Source: Aestuariivita sp. (GTDB lineage: Bacteria > Pseudomonadota > Alphaproteobacteria > Rhodobacterales > Rhodobacteraceae). Taken from it: a DNA stretch of 64,000 nucleotides. The position numbers were made by a program, and so were the translations under genes. The notes under the pieces were generated by a model. The model saw only the letters and a program-made list of their open reading frames with translations. It did not search any database and was not told the origin of the DNA. The DNA lies in the NCBI RefSeq assembly GCF_021404545.1, contig NZ_JAAWWD010000035.1:62001-126000 (forward strand), given 5' to 3'. Shown here piece by piece: positions 1 to 7,978 of the stretch. Position 1 is the first letter of the stretch. Each line of letters opens with the position of its first letter.

Positions 1-7
1 AGTTTAC

Positions 8-442
8 ATGCCATCCTCTCCGCCCTCCATTACCCATCACTTGGCCTATGTCCTGGCACAGGCCCATCGCGGCGTACACACCCGGTTTGAGAAACGACTG
101 AAATCCGAAGGTGTCCAGGTCGAGCACTGGCGCACTCTGCGGGTTCTGTTCGACAGGGACGGGCTGTCGATGGGCGAACTTGCAGATCGTGTGCTGATGA
201 ACCACCCCGCACTGACCAAGATGATCGACAAGATGGTTACCACGGGTCTCGTTCATCGAACGCTTGACCCACAGGACAACCGCAGGGTCAATATCTTTCT
301 CACCGATAAGGGGCGCCAGTTCTATGAGCGTCTGCACCCGCATGACGAAAAGCTGCAAAGCGAATTCGAAGCGGCTCTGGGTGCCAAAAAGATGCAGACC
401 CTCAGGCATCTTCTGAACGAAGTGATCGAACGGGCGAGCTAA
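8..442 (+). CDS. MarR-family transcriptional regulator (first of two related copies)
   Basis: A 144-residue winged-helix regulator of the MarR family, which usually binds palindromic operators as a dimer and is released by a small ligand. The recognition-helix region reads MGELADRVLMNHPALTKMID (about residues 56-75), followed by the wing with DPQDNRRVNIFLTDKG (about residues 88-103). The protein is clearly related to the MarR protein encoded at 7979-8401: both have an AHRxVxT segment near the N-terminus and the pattern PxLxKxxDxMVxxGLVHR. It lies 229 bases upstream of the amine oxidase gene on the same strand. Its own promoter is off the window, so autoregulation cannot be judged. Family is certain; ligand and targets are unknown. 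Confidence 0.9.
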   Translation: MPSSPPSITHHLAYVLAQAHRGVHTRFEKRLKSEGVQVEHWRTLRVLFDRDGLSMGELADRVLMNHPALTKMIDKMVTTGLVHRTLDPQDNRRVNIFLTDKGRQFYERLHPHDEKLQSEFEAALGAKKMQTLRHLLNEVIERAS

Positions 443-512
443 TGCGCGTATGCCTGAACGGCTGCTTTGCTGGCGGTTTTTATTTTCCATATCAAATAAA
501 AGGCTAGACAAC

Positions 513-570
513 ACGCATCGGTTGTGCTGCACTCTTTGTATCGGCATGGGAGTGTCTCATCAAAATCAAC
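513..570. promoter_or_regulatory. Possible MarR half-sites upstream of the amine oxidase gene
   Basis: The 12-mer ACGCATCGGTTG at 513-524 is also found exactly at 8417-8428, in the control region of the second marR gene. The 8-mer AAATCAAC at 563-570 is identical to the right arm of the inverted repeat at 8445-8452. There is also a short inverted repeat ACAAC/GTTGT at 508-512 and 521-525. The shared words suggest that one MarR protein acts on both control regions. This is inferred from sequence identity only, and the spacing of the two words differs between the regions. Confidence 0.4.
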
Positions 571-631
571 GGGCAGTTTCGCCCGGGACATAGTCCTGTC
601 CGTGAAACGACCACAATTTTAATGATGTGTG

Positions 632-650
632 CGCAGATATCTGATCTGCG
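632..650. repeat. Inverted repeat just upstream of the amine oxidase gene
   Basis: CGCAGAT at 632-638 and ATCTGCG at 644-650 are perfect 7-base arms around a 5-base centre. The 10-base palindrome CAGATATCTG (634-643) is nested inside. The repeat ends 7 bases before the GGAAGGG ribosome-binding site (657-663) of the gene starting at 672, so it could be an operator or an mRNA hairpin in the leader. Confidence 0.45.
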
Positions 651-671
651 GCAAATGGAAGGGCTTTGCTC

Positions 672-2639
672 ATGCTTGGAAGTTATCATGCGAAACTATC
701 GCCTGCACAAAGTGTTACGAATGATTGGTTGCCGGATTTTCCAAACTCACCCGACTTGCGGTTTGATTATTTCAAGCTGCTGAATGACGCCTGTGTTGCG
801 CAGGCCGGGATCGGCAGAGCAGGCCCAAATAACAAGGTCGCCATCATCGGCGCAGGGTCGGCGGGTCTGACGGCGGCGCGCGAGCTTTATCGGTCGGGGT
901 TTCAGGTCACGATCTATGAGGCCTCCGACAGAATTTCCGGGCGCCTTTACACCGAGACCCCGAACTATTCCGCCACCTCGATGGAATTCGGCGCCATGCG
1001 GATGCCGTTCTTTGACGGCGGCACAACCAGTTCCAGTGCGGCGGCATCGACGAATTGCCTGTTGTCTTACTATCTCAACCGGGATCAATCCTATTCCGGC
1101 AGCCCCAATCCCACCTATGCCAATCTCAGCGAGTTTCCCAATCCGGGGCAGGCAGATGGCAATACCGGTATCTATATCAACAACGGTCTGGGCCCCAATG
1201 ACACCTACACCTCGCCGACCTTGATCCCCTGGCCCAAAGGCCAAGATCCGCAAAACCCCGACCTTGTCGACGTCCAGACGAAAGTCAATAACTTCATCGA
1301 CCTGATAAACCAGCATGTCCCGGCTGCGTTCGCCACAGACGATTCCACCTGGCCGGTTCTGTGGGAACAGATCGCAAACAACTATGACAAGATGAGCTTT
1401 GGTGATATGGTCAGAACCCAGGCCGTCACCACATATCAAAACGACGGCTGGTTCGGCGGCTTTGGCATGGACGATTACGAGGCCAGCCTACTTTACACCA
1501 TCGGCACAGGGGACGGCAGCTGGGGTGCGTTCTATAACATCGGAGCGCTCTGGTGGATGCGGTGCAGCCTTTTTGGCTATAGCAGCAACCTGCAAACCGT
1601 CAGTGGTTTGAACAATTCCTATGCCCTGCCCTACTTTAACGACTCGGTGAATGACAGCGGTGGCAGCCCGCTGCATGCACCGATCTATGCGGGCATCCAG
1701 TCGCTGAGCGAGCAGATGTTCTACCTCCCGCCGCCGGGATCGAACGATTCGCTGTGCAGTTCCATGCAAAAAAATTCCGGTGTGCGTCTTTTCACGTCTT
1801 CGCCGGTCAACCTGATCTCGAAGCAGAACGACGGATCCATCACGGTAAACGTCAAGGACCACACCTTGCCCGAGCCGTATGATTTCGTCATCGTGACGGC
1901 GCCGATCTGGGCGGCGCAACTGTCGATCAAGTTCGACAACTTCACGACCAGCCAACTGCCATCTTCGGTCTACACGGCTATGGATGAGCAGCACCTGATC
2001 GCCAGCTGCAAGGTCTTCTTCCCGCTGACAACCGCCTATTGGAACCTCAATCCGCAACCAATTCCGCAGATCCTGGTCACCGATACCGCGGTGCAGGATG
2101 CCTATGGGGTGAAATGGAACGACGCGAGCGGAACCGGCCAGGCCGCACTCTTGGGCAGCTATACCTGGGAGGATGACGCACGCAAGCTTCTCGCCTCGTC
2201 GGACGCGGATCTGACCGAATTGGTCAAGACCAAGCTCGACGAGATCACGATCACCACCTGCAACGGGGCAAAGGTCTCGTCTTACATAGACAACTCACAA
2301 TCGCCCGAGATTATCCATTGGGTTCTGCAACCGTCCTATCGGGGCTGCGGCAAGCTTTATCGGTCCCGCGATTGGGAGAAATGCTATGATCTGCTGACCT
2401 ATAACCAGCAGTACAGCGCGATCTCGGGTCTGCATTTCGCGGGCGAATCCTACGGTGTCGAGGGCGGCTGGACGGAACCCGCGCTGCGCACAGCGATTGA
2501 TGCGGTGATCCATGTGATCAACAATTCCGGTGGCAGCTTTAACAACAACAACGGCAACAACTTCAGCTTTGGCACCTATCCGCAATACGATATGTCCATC
2601 TCACCCGACGAGACCTATCCGCAGACCTCGGGAAATTGA
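672..2639 (+). CDS. Flavin-containing amine oxidase (L-amino-acid oxidase / tryptophan 2-monooxygenase-like)
   Basis: A 655-residue FAD enzyme of the amine oxidase superfamily, likely to oxidise the amino group of an amino acid or amine. The Rossmann dinucleotide motif GAGSAG (residues 60-65) is followed by the acidic FAD-ribose-binding stretch YEASDRISGR. FGAMRMP resembles the substrate-side motif of tryptophan monooxygenase and L-amino-acid oxidases. The C-terminal FAD motif is FAGESYGVEGGWTEPALR. The tail after about residue 618 is asparagine-rich (NNNNGNN) and not part of the usual fold. No signal peptide is visible, so it is probably cytoplasmic. ATG 672 was chosen over TTG 666 because GGAAGGG ends 8 bases before it. 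The glycosyltransferase gene follows after 13 bases, so the two are probably co-transcribed. The substrate cannot be read from sequence. Confidence 0.85.
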   Translation: MLGSYHAKLSPAQSVTNDWLPDFPNSPDLRFDYFKLLNDACVAQAGIGRAGPNNKVAIIGAGSAGLTAARELYRSGFQVTIYEASDRISGRLYTETPNYSATSMEFGAMRMPFFDGGTTSSSAAASTNCLLSYYLNRDQSYSGSPNPTYANLSEFPNPGQADGNTGIYINNGLGPNDTYTSPTLIPWPKGQDPQNPDLVDVQTKVNNFIDLINQHVPAAFATDDSTWPVLWEQIANNYDKMSFGDMVRTQAVTTYQNDGWFGGFGMDDYEASLLYTIGTGDGSWGAFYNIGALWWMRCSLFGYSSNLQTVSGLNNSYALPYFNDSVNDSGGSPLHAPIYAGIQSLSEQMFYLPPPGSNDSLCSSMQKNSGVRLFTSSPVNLISKQNDGSITVNVKDHTLPEPYDFVIVTAPIWAAQLSIKFDNFTTSQLPSSVYTAMDEQHLIASCKVFFPLTTAYWNLNPQPIPQILVTDTAVQDAYGVKWNDASGTGQAALLGSYTWEDDARKLLASSDADLTELVKTKLDEITITTCNGAKVSSYIDNSQSPEIIHWVLQPSYRGCGKLYRSRDWEKCYDLLTYNQQYSAISGLHFAGESYGVEGGWTEPALRTAIDAVIHVINNSGGSFNNNNGNNFSFGTYPQYDMSISPDETYPQTSGN

Positions 2640-2652
2640 AGGGTCGGACCTG

Positions 2653-4371
2653 ATGACCCAATTGGATCGGTCCCTCAAGAGCGGAGGCGCTGCGGCGCCT
2701 CCCAATTGCGCCTTGCACTATGTGGCCGAAGCCTATGATCGCGACAGCAAGCTGATCGTTGGGCGGCAATCGGCGGGCGCTGGGTTTCTCGAAGCGCTGG
2801 CACGCTATGGCGGCCTCGACCAGATGTACTGCATTTCAGAAGACCGGGCGGATATCGCCAGCTTTGGCAGCCGGATAGCCCAGACCGGCGGTCCCGCTCC
2901 AAGGCCGGTGCATCTGGGGCCGCAGGATTACGAAGGGATCTCTGACGTGGGATGTGTGTTTCATCCCGGTCCGATCATCTCTGAATCTGCCTGGTGGCGG
3001 CGGTTCTATTCAGAACGCGCCTTCAGCATCTGCGGCATCACCCATTCGGTCGCCACCGAACGCGTGATCCGGGGCATCCGCGATTTCGTCGTTGCCCCGA
3101 CGCAACCGTGGGATGCGCTGATCTGCACCTCACATTCGGCGCGGGATGCCCTTTTGTGGGTGCGCGACGCCTGGAACGACTATCTTGCCTCGCGCGACAT
3201 TGTCGTCGGCAGCAGCCCCGTAGAGATGCCGATCATCCCGCTGGGCGTTCACCTTGAGCCGTTCACCCGCACCGATGACGCCCAGCGCAAGGGCCGCGCA
3301 TTGCGCGACAAGCTGGGCATCGCCGAAAAGGATGTCGCTGTCCTGTCCTTTGGGCGGCATGATTTTCGGTCGAAATCCCATCCAATTGCCCTTTTCCGGG
3401 CGATGCAACTGGCGCATCTGCGCACCCCGGGCGTGACCTTGCATCTTATGATGGTGGGACAGGCCGCCGACCAGTTCAACGCCATGGAGTTTCGGCAATT
3501 GGCCGGCTTTTGCTCTTCGGTCCACGTGCATTGGCTGGACGGTGCGGATACCGAACAGGCGAGCGCATCCTGGTTTGCAGCGGATATGTTCGTATCGCTG
3601 TCGGACAATGTGCAGGAAAGCTTTGGCCTGACCCCGGTCGAGGCGATGGCGGCCTCCCTGCCTTGCGTGGTCAGTGACTGGAATGGGTATCGTGAAACGG
3701 TGGTCCATAACGAAACCGGCATTCTGGTGCCAACCATGAGCGCGCCGCCGGGCACGGGCATCGATCTGGCAGACCGCCATGCGCGCCATGAGATCGACCA
3801 TTTTGTCCTGATCGGAATGACGGCGCAATCGACCGCGGTGGATATCGATGCCTGCGCGGTGGCGATCTCGGATCTCGCCCTCGATCCCGCGCGGCGGCGC
3901 AGCTTGGGGGACGCCGGTCGGCGGCGCGTCGAGGTTGAATACGACTGGCGTGGCATCATCCCGCAGTATCAGGCGCTTTGGGCAGAGCTGGCTGAACGTC
4001 GGCACTACGACCCGGTCAAAGGCGCGCGCGACCATCGGCGCAGCTCTGTTCACCCTGACTATCCCGACCCGTTCTCGATGTTCTCCAAACACCCCAGCGC
4101 CCATCTGGGCGACGACGACAGGATCCGGATTGCAGACCTGAATGCCGACCAGATCATCGCCTGGCTGCCTCAAACGGCCAGCTACCACCTCGCCAAACCG
4201 ATGCTTCTGAACCCTGAGGCGCTGTCCGACATCCTGCATCGGCTCGATGCCGGAGATCAATCGGTGCGCAGCCTCGCCGCGCATTATGGGACAGACAGTA
4301 TCCAGGCAATCCGGCGCACGATCATGTGGTTCTATAAATTTGGACTGATCACGATCGAGCGCGCGACATGA
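2653..4371 (+). CDS. Family-4 type glycosyltransferase with C-terminal extension
   Basis: A 572-residue retaining glycosyltransferase of the GT-B fold. The nucleotide-sugar-binding segment is ESFGLTPVEAMAASLPCVVS (around residues 320-340), followed by NGYRETV and the GILVPT loop typical of GT4 enzymes. Unlike standard GT4 proteins (350-420 residues), it carries about 80 extra residues after residue 490. This part contains LLNPEALSDILHRLDAGDQ and a helix-rich end with the look of a small winged-helix domain. An in-frame upstream extension to 2530 would overlap the amine oxidase gene by over 100 bases and reads as low-complexity Thr/Ala. ATG 2653, with GAAGGG upstream, is therefore preferred. 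It overlaps the next glycosyltransferase gene by 4 bases (ATGA). Acceptor and sugar are unknown. Confidence 0.85.
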   Translation: MTQLDRSLKSGGAAAPPNCALHYVAEAYDRDSKLIVGRQSAGAGFLEALARYGGLDQMYCISEDRADIASFGSRIAQTGGPAPRPVHLGPQDYEGISDVGCVFHPGPIISESAWWRRFYSERAFSICGITHSVATERVIRGIRDFVVAPTQPWDALICTSHSARDALLWVRDAWNDYLASRDIVVGSSPVEMPIIPLGVHLEPFTRTDDAQRKGRALRDKLGIAEKDVAVLSFGRHDFRSKSHPIALFRAMQLAHLRTPGVTLHLMMVGQAADQFNAMEFRQLAGFCSSVHVHWLDGADTEQASASWFAADMFVSLSDNVQESFGLTPVEAMAASLPCVVSDWNGYRETVVHNETGILVPTMSAPPGTGIDLADRHARHEIDHFVLIGMTAQSTAVDIDACAVAISDLALDPARRRSLGDAGRRRVEVEYDWRGIIPQYQALWAELAERRHYDPVKGARDHRRSSVHPDYPDPFSMFSKHPSAHLGDDDRIRIADLNADQIIAWLPQTASYHLAKPMLLNPEALSDILHRLDAGDQSVRSLAAHYGTDSIQAIRRTIMWFYKFGLITIERAT

Positions 4372-5459
4372 GTGTTCAGGTCGGCAACGGCGCGGCACAC
4401 CCGTTGCCCCGAGTGTGCTATCTGATGTCCGGCTATACCAGCCACGCGCGCGCGGGCGCGCAATACCAAGAGGTCTTGCGGAACGCAGGCGTGCCGCTGG
4501 TCCGGTTTCCGGCAGAGGCAGAGGTTGTGATCATCCATGACGAAGCCCCTCAGCTACCGAACTATATTCGGGCGTTTCCAGAGCTGTCGGAACGGTATCT
4601 GATCACCTACGCCGTATGGGAGGCCAGCACCCTGCCGGCCAACAGGGCGGACTGCCTCGGGCTGGCCGATGAGATCTGGACATGTTCGGAGTATTGTCAA
4701 AACGTATTCAGCCAGGTGCATGACCGCGTGATGCGCATCCCGCATGTCATTCCCGCGCCCCAGGAACCCGGCAGCGCCGCCACGCGGGCGCTGCGCGACA
4801 GGATCGGTGTCGATGACACTACGTTCGTCTTCTACACCATTGCGACCCGGTTCCCGCGCAAGAACCTATCCGCGGCGATCCAAGCCTTTGCCGCGATGGA
4901 ACAGGACACGCATTTTGTGATCAAGACGGATGTCGCGCTGTCCGATCTGGGACCGGCCGCAGATCGGGTGACCAACCTGCACGGCACTCTCGGCAGCGAC
5001 CTGATCGACGCCCTGCACAGCAGGGGCAACTGTTTTGTCAGTGCGCATTGCGGCGAAGGATGGGGGTTGGGGCTGAGTGAGGCTTTGGCACGCGGCAATA
5101 ACATTGTCGCGACCGCATATGGCGGCTGCATGGATTTTCTGAGCCCGTCCAACGCACGGCTGGTCGAATTCGACACTGGCCCTCTTCAGGTCGAAGAGCG
5201 GCAGCGCCTGGGATTTGCCGCGGCCGACACAACCCCGCAATGGGCATATCCCAAACCCGACAGCCTGCAATCTCAGATGCAGGAAGCCTATCGCGAACGG
5301 ATGCTGATCACCGACCGCCAGATCCGTGCCACATCGGATGCCAACGCCTTCTCACCAGACCGGATCGGCGCACTGATCTGCGCCCGGCTTGGCCGGATCG
5401 AGATTGGCACGAGATCCCCGGCACCCAGGCAGTTCGGCAAAAAACAGACCGCCCGCTGA
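4368..5459 (+). CDS. Second family-4 type glycosyltransferase
   Basis: A 363-residue GT-B glycosyltransferase. IATRFPRKNLSAAIQAF begins the C-terminal Rossmann domain, and HCGEGWGLGLSEALARGNNI (around residues 225-245) is the donor-binding motif of the GT4 group. The N-terminal half has the short PRVCYLMSGY start and the YAVWEASTLP segment seen in bacterial polysaccharide or glycopeptide glycosyltransferases. The start codon overlaps the stop of the previous gene (ATGA), which suggests translational coupling and two consecutive sugar transfers to one acceptor. A 300-base non-coding stretch with promoter-like sequence follows. Exact specificity cannot be inferred. Confidence 0.85.
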   Translation: MSVQVGNGAAHPLPRVCYLMSGYTSHARAGAQYQEVLRNAGVPLVRFPAEAEVVIIHDEAPQLPNYIRAFPELSERYLITYAVWEASTLPANRADCLGLADEIWTCSEYCQNVFSQVHDRVMRIPHVIPAPQEPGSAATRALRDRIGVDDTTFVFYTIATRFPRKNLSAAIQAFAAMEQDTHFVIKTDVALSDLGPAADRVTNLHGTLGSDLIDALHSRGNCFVSAHCGEGWGLGLSEALARGNNIVATAYGGCMDFLSPSNARLVEFDTGPLQVEERQRLGFAAADTTPQWAYPKPDSLQSQMQEAYRERMLITDRQIRATSDANAFSPDRIGALICARLGRIEIGTRSPAPRQFGKKQTAR

Positions 5460-5569
5460 CCGCCGCGGCCCCGCTGGGCGTACATTGTTTCGTGTGATGC
5501 CTGGCGGAAAAAGACCCGTCGCGCCTCGATCAGCGCCGCCTAACATCCTCATAAGTTGTTTTTAATTAG

Positions 5570-5595
5570 CGCCTTAAGGCGATCATAAGATGATC
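5570..5595. repeat. Two adjoining palindromes, possible operator
   Basis: CGCCTTAAGGCG (5570-5581) is a perfect 12-base palindrome. It shares its last base with GATCAT-AAG-ATGATC (5581-5595), a second perfect inverted repeat. They lie about 50 bases upstream of a sigma70-like promoter, a position consistent with a regulator binding site. No protein can be assigned. Confidence 0.45.
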
Positions 5596-5643
5596 TGGAC
5601 CGCTTGGACGAATTCGTTTTCGGCCGCAATTTATTAATTTTAT

Positions 5644-5671
5644 TTGAAAAGGAAAAGAATCACCGTATTGT
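5644..5671 (+). promoter_or_regulatory. Possible sigma70 promoter for the dioxygenase genes
   Basis: TTGAAA (5644-5649) and TATTGT (5666-5671) are separated by 16 bases in an AT-rich stretch. This would give the two dioxygenase genes their own transcript, separate from the amine oxidase and glycosyltransferase genes. Prediction by consensus only. Confidence 0.4.
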
Positions 5672-5759
5672 TTCCAAATTAAGGACAAAGCGTGCCTCTG
5701 GCGCCTGTGGCAACCGCCTCTTTGCGGATCAGCCTCGGGTAGAAAAGGGCGCGTCACCG

Positions 5760-6839
5760 ATGACATGGAGCGATACCCAAATGACACATGCCGAATTCCT
5801 GACACCGTCCCCGTCACACTCTACAGCGCCACGCGCCGAAGTTGGGGGGCAGTCGGATGCGGATTACATCTTTTCGGATGCGGAGCGGGCGACATTGACC
5901 GACTGGCTCGATATCCCGTTGAACCCCTACCGGGAGCCCGGAGCATTTCTGGCCCTGATCCGGGATATGGTAGACCATGAAACGCCCACGTTTCTGACCG
6001 AGCTTTGCGCTCGGCTGAGCGCTGCACCGGTTGAGGACAAGGTCTGCTACTATCTGAAAAACTGCCCCGTCGATCCCGAAATACCGATGCTGGGCTTCGA
6101 GGATCAGCTCAACGAAAAGTACCGTCTCAAGAAGACCTTTGTCGGAGAAGCCTTTCTGGCGGTAGTCACCGAATTGATGGGTACCGATATCATCAGCTAT
6201 CGCACCGCCAATAATGGAGACCTGTTTCAGGACATACACCCGATGCGCGAATTGGCCCATACGCCATCGCAAAAGACGGTCGATACAATCAAGTTCCACG
6301 CCGACATCCCCAATAACCGCGTCCGCCCCGATTGGGTCTATCTTTTGTCGATGCGCAATACGCCGGAAAACAAAGTCTATACTGTCGTGGTGTCTCTCAA
6401 AGAGGTCTTTTCCCGCCTGTCAGACGACGACATCTCCCTCTTGCGCCAACCGATCTTCTACTCGCCTCATGACACAATCCATGTCCATGGCGGGCAGGAG
6501 CCCGGCTTTACCCCCAAAAAACCCATTCTGATCACCGAGGGCGGGCGCGAATACCTGGCCTTTTTCGAGGGGAATACCACATCCGACGATCCGCGCGGCC
6601 TGGCCGTAATCGACCGCGTCTCGGCCATCCTGCATGAGATCGGCAAGGATTTCTTCCTTTATGAGCGGGACTTGCTGGTGATGTCGAACAATACCGCCGT
6701 GCATGCGCGGCGCGTGGACGAAGTCACCAATGTCGACGCGCATCGGAACCGCTGGTTGTTAAAGACCTGGAATGTCGATGACATCACCCGGCACACGCGC
6801 AACCTTGTGCCGGGCAAGGTCCAAATGTCCGACGAATAA
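5760..6839 (+). CDS. Fe(II)/2-oxoglutarate dioxygenase, TauD / clavaminate-synthase-like
   Basis: A 359-residue non-haem iron oxygenase of the TauD/TfdA superfamily, closest in appearance to the clavaminate synthase-like enzymes that hydroxylate free amino acids (asparagine, arginine and lysine oxygenases). The iron ligands are visible as KFHADIPN (His180, Asp182; an HxD motif) and NNTAVHARR (distal His315). An RNRWLLKTW segment supplies the 2-oxoglutarate-binding arginine (329 or 331). The N-terminal 30 residues are Pro/Ser/Thr-rich. ATG 5760 follows AGAAAAGGG; an open frame extends upstream to 5604 without a ribosome-binding site, and ATG 5781 is an alternative. A second, unrelated dioxygenase follows after 93 bases. 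The substrate is probably an amino acid, by family and by the neighbouring amine oxidase. Confidence 0.8.
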   Translation: MTWSDTQMTHAEFLTPSPSHSTAPRAEVGGQSDADYIFSDAERATLTDWLDIPLNPYREPGAFLALIRDMVDHETPTFLTELCARLSAAPVEDKVCYYLKNCPVDPEIPMLGFEDQLNEKYRLKKTFVGEAFLAVVTELMGTDIISYRTANNGDLFQDIHPMRELAHTPSQKTVDTIKFHADIPNNRVRPDWVYLLSMRNTPENKVYTVVVSLKEVFSRLSDDDISLLRQPIFYSPHDTIHVHGGQEPGFTPKKPILITEGGREYLAFFEGNTTSDDPRGLAVIDRVSAILHEIGKDFFLYERDLLVMSNNTAVHARRVDEVTNVDAHRNRWLLKTWNVDDITRHTRNLVPGKVQMSDE

Positions 6840-6932
6840 CCCACACCCCTTCTCCAAAGCACCGCCAGCCTTAACCCATGGTCCTCATGGGCGCGGTGTA
6901 TCTTTGCCATCCACCGACCACCGGAGACCGCC

Positions 6933-7856
6933 ATGACCTATCACAGCAAAGAAAAAGACCTCAACAAGGTCGCCAGACTGCACGACCTTCTGGGCCAATT
7001 GCGCAATAGCTATGCAACCGATCGCTTTGCGTTCATTAAGGGCGAGATCGTGCGCGATATTCTGATCCAGTTCGGCGCCACGGAGGCGGATGTCGACGCG
7101 CTTGAGACGGTCAGCGATCGCCTGACCGACGATCCAACGCTGGCGTACCGGCTCACGCGAAACGGTCGCTTTTGCCTGGACTTCGAGAACGGGACGTTCC
7201 GCCGGATGGAGTTTCAGCCCTTTGTTCTGACCCCGGAAGAGGACTTCATTCGGCACGATAGCGGTGTCGTGCGCCGCTTTCGCGGTATCCAGGACGATCT
7301 CCAGAGGAATTCTGCCTTTATCGCATTGATGCAATTCAAGGCGTTCATGATTGATGAGCTAAGCTCTGCGAAACGGCGGGCGCTCGATTACACAACCCGC
7401 AATTGGATCTCGACAGTGTTTCACGTTCGCACCATTACATCTGACAAGATCCTGGGGGAACCCGCCGCCGAAGGGGCCCATTGCGACGGGGTCGATCATA
7501 CGATGACGACCTTTCTGGGGGCGCGGAACATGGGCCCTGGCAGCGGGATCTCACAGATCCACAAAATGGCGCAGAAAACCGGAACCCCCTGGGATGCCGT
7601 TGACCCCGCACTGGTTAAGGCAACGGTTCAGCACCAGAGCTTTCTCGACACGTTGCTGATATTCGACAATGAGCGCAAACACACCGTCTCACCGGTCTTT
7701 TGCAAGGATCCTCAAGACCGGGCGCAGCGCGACATGCTGGTCATTTTCACCCGCAAACCGGCAACGCAGGGGCATCCGTCGCATGATCTGGATTCGCAAA
7801 CCCCTCACCCGGATATGCCATTGGACGTGCCCTTGGCCCCTTATCCGTTGGGCTAG
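6933..7856 (+). CDS. Fe(II)/2-oxoglutarate dioxygenase of the isoleucine-hydroxylase type (PF10014-like)
   Basis: A 307-residue protein matching the 2OG-Fe dioxygenase family that includes L-isoleucine 4-hydroxylase and related free-amino-acid hydroxylases. The HxD iron motif is EGAHCDGVDHT (His183, Asp185), the distal histidine is in NERKHTVSPV (His250), and the 2-oxoglutarate-anchoring arginine is probably Arg266 in QRDMLVIFTR. GGAG lies 8-12 bases before the ATG. It is not homologous in sequence to the dioxygenase upstream, so the locus brings two separate oxygenase lineages together. The C-terminal 30 residues are Pro/His-rich and probably disordered. Substrate unknown; an aliphatic amino acid is the family-based guess. 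Confidence 0.8.
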   Translation: MTYHSKEKDLNKVARLHDLLGQLRNSYATDRFAFIKGEIVRDILIQFGATEADVDALETVSDRLTDDPTLAYRLTRNGRFCLDFENGTFRRMEFQPFVLTPEEDFIRHDSGVVRRFRGIQDDLQRNSAFIALMQFKAFMIDELSSAKRRALDYTTRNWISTVFHVRTITSDKILGEPAAEGAHCDGVDHTMTTFLGARNMGPGSGISQIHKMAQKTGTPWDAVDPALVKATVQHQSFLDTLLIFDNERKHTVSPVFCKDPQDRAQRDMLVIFTRKPATQGHPSHDLDSQTPHPDMPLDVPLAPYPLG

Positions 7857-7978
7857 TGCCGGGCCCGCCGACGATCATGGGTCACGCTGCCAAGCCTGAG
7901 GGTCCGAGCCCCACTGGTTTGGCAGTCAGATAACACCGCATTCGTAAATGACGCCCGAGTCCGCGCCGACACCCGACA

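Larger units (their letters stand above)
5460..5759. other. Non-coding control region before the dioxygenase genes
   Basis: Three hundred bases without a convincing gene. The second half is much more AT-rich than the surrounding DNA. It holds two adjoining palindromes (5570-5595) and a sigma70-like promoter (5644-5671). I looked for a short precursor-peptide gene here and found none with a ribosome-binding site. Confidence 0.6.

Noticed and set aside
2530-2652. Upstream extension of the first glycosyltransferase
   Set aside because: It would overlap the amine oxidase gene and encodes a low-complexity stretch; ATG 2653 has a ribosome-binding site.
3130-4398. Long open frame of 422 codons on the minus strand
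   Set aside because: It lies opposite the well-supported glycosyltransferase gene, has no recognisable motif and arises from GC-rich codon structure of the plus strand.
5460-5759. Possible hidden precursor-peptide gene in the tailoring cluster
   Set aside because: No short frame with a ribosome-binding site and leader/core layout was found in the gap.
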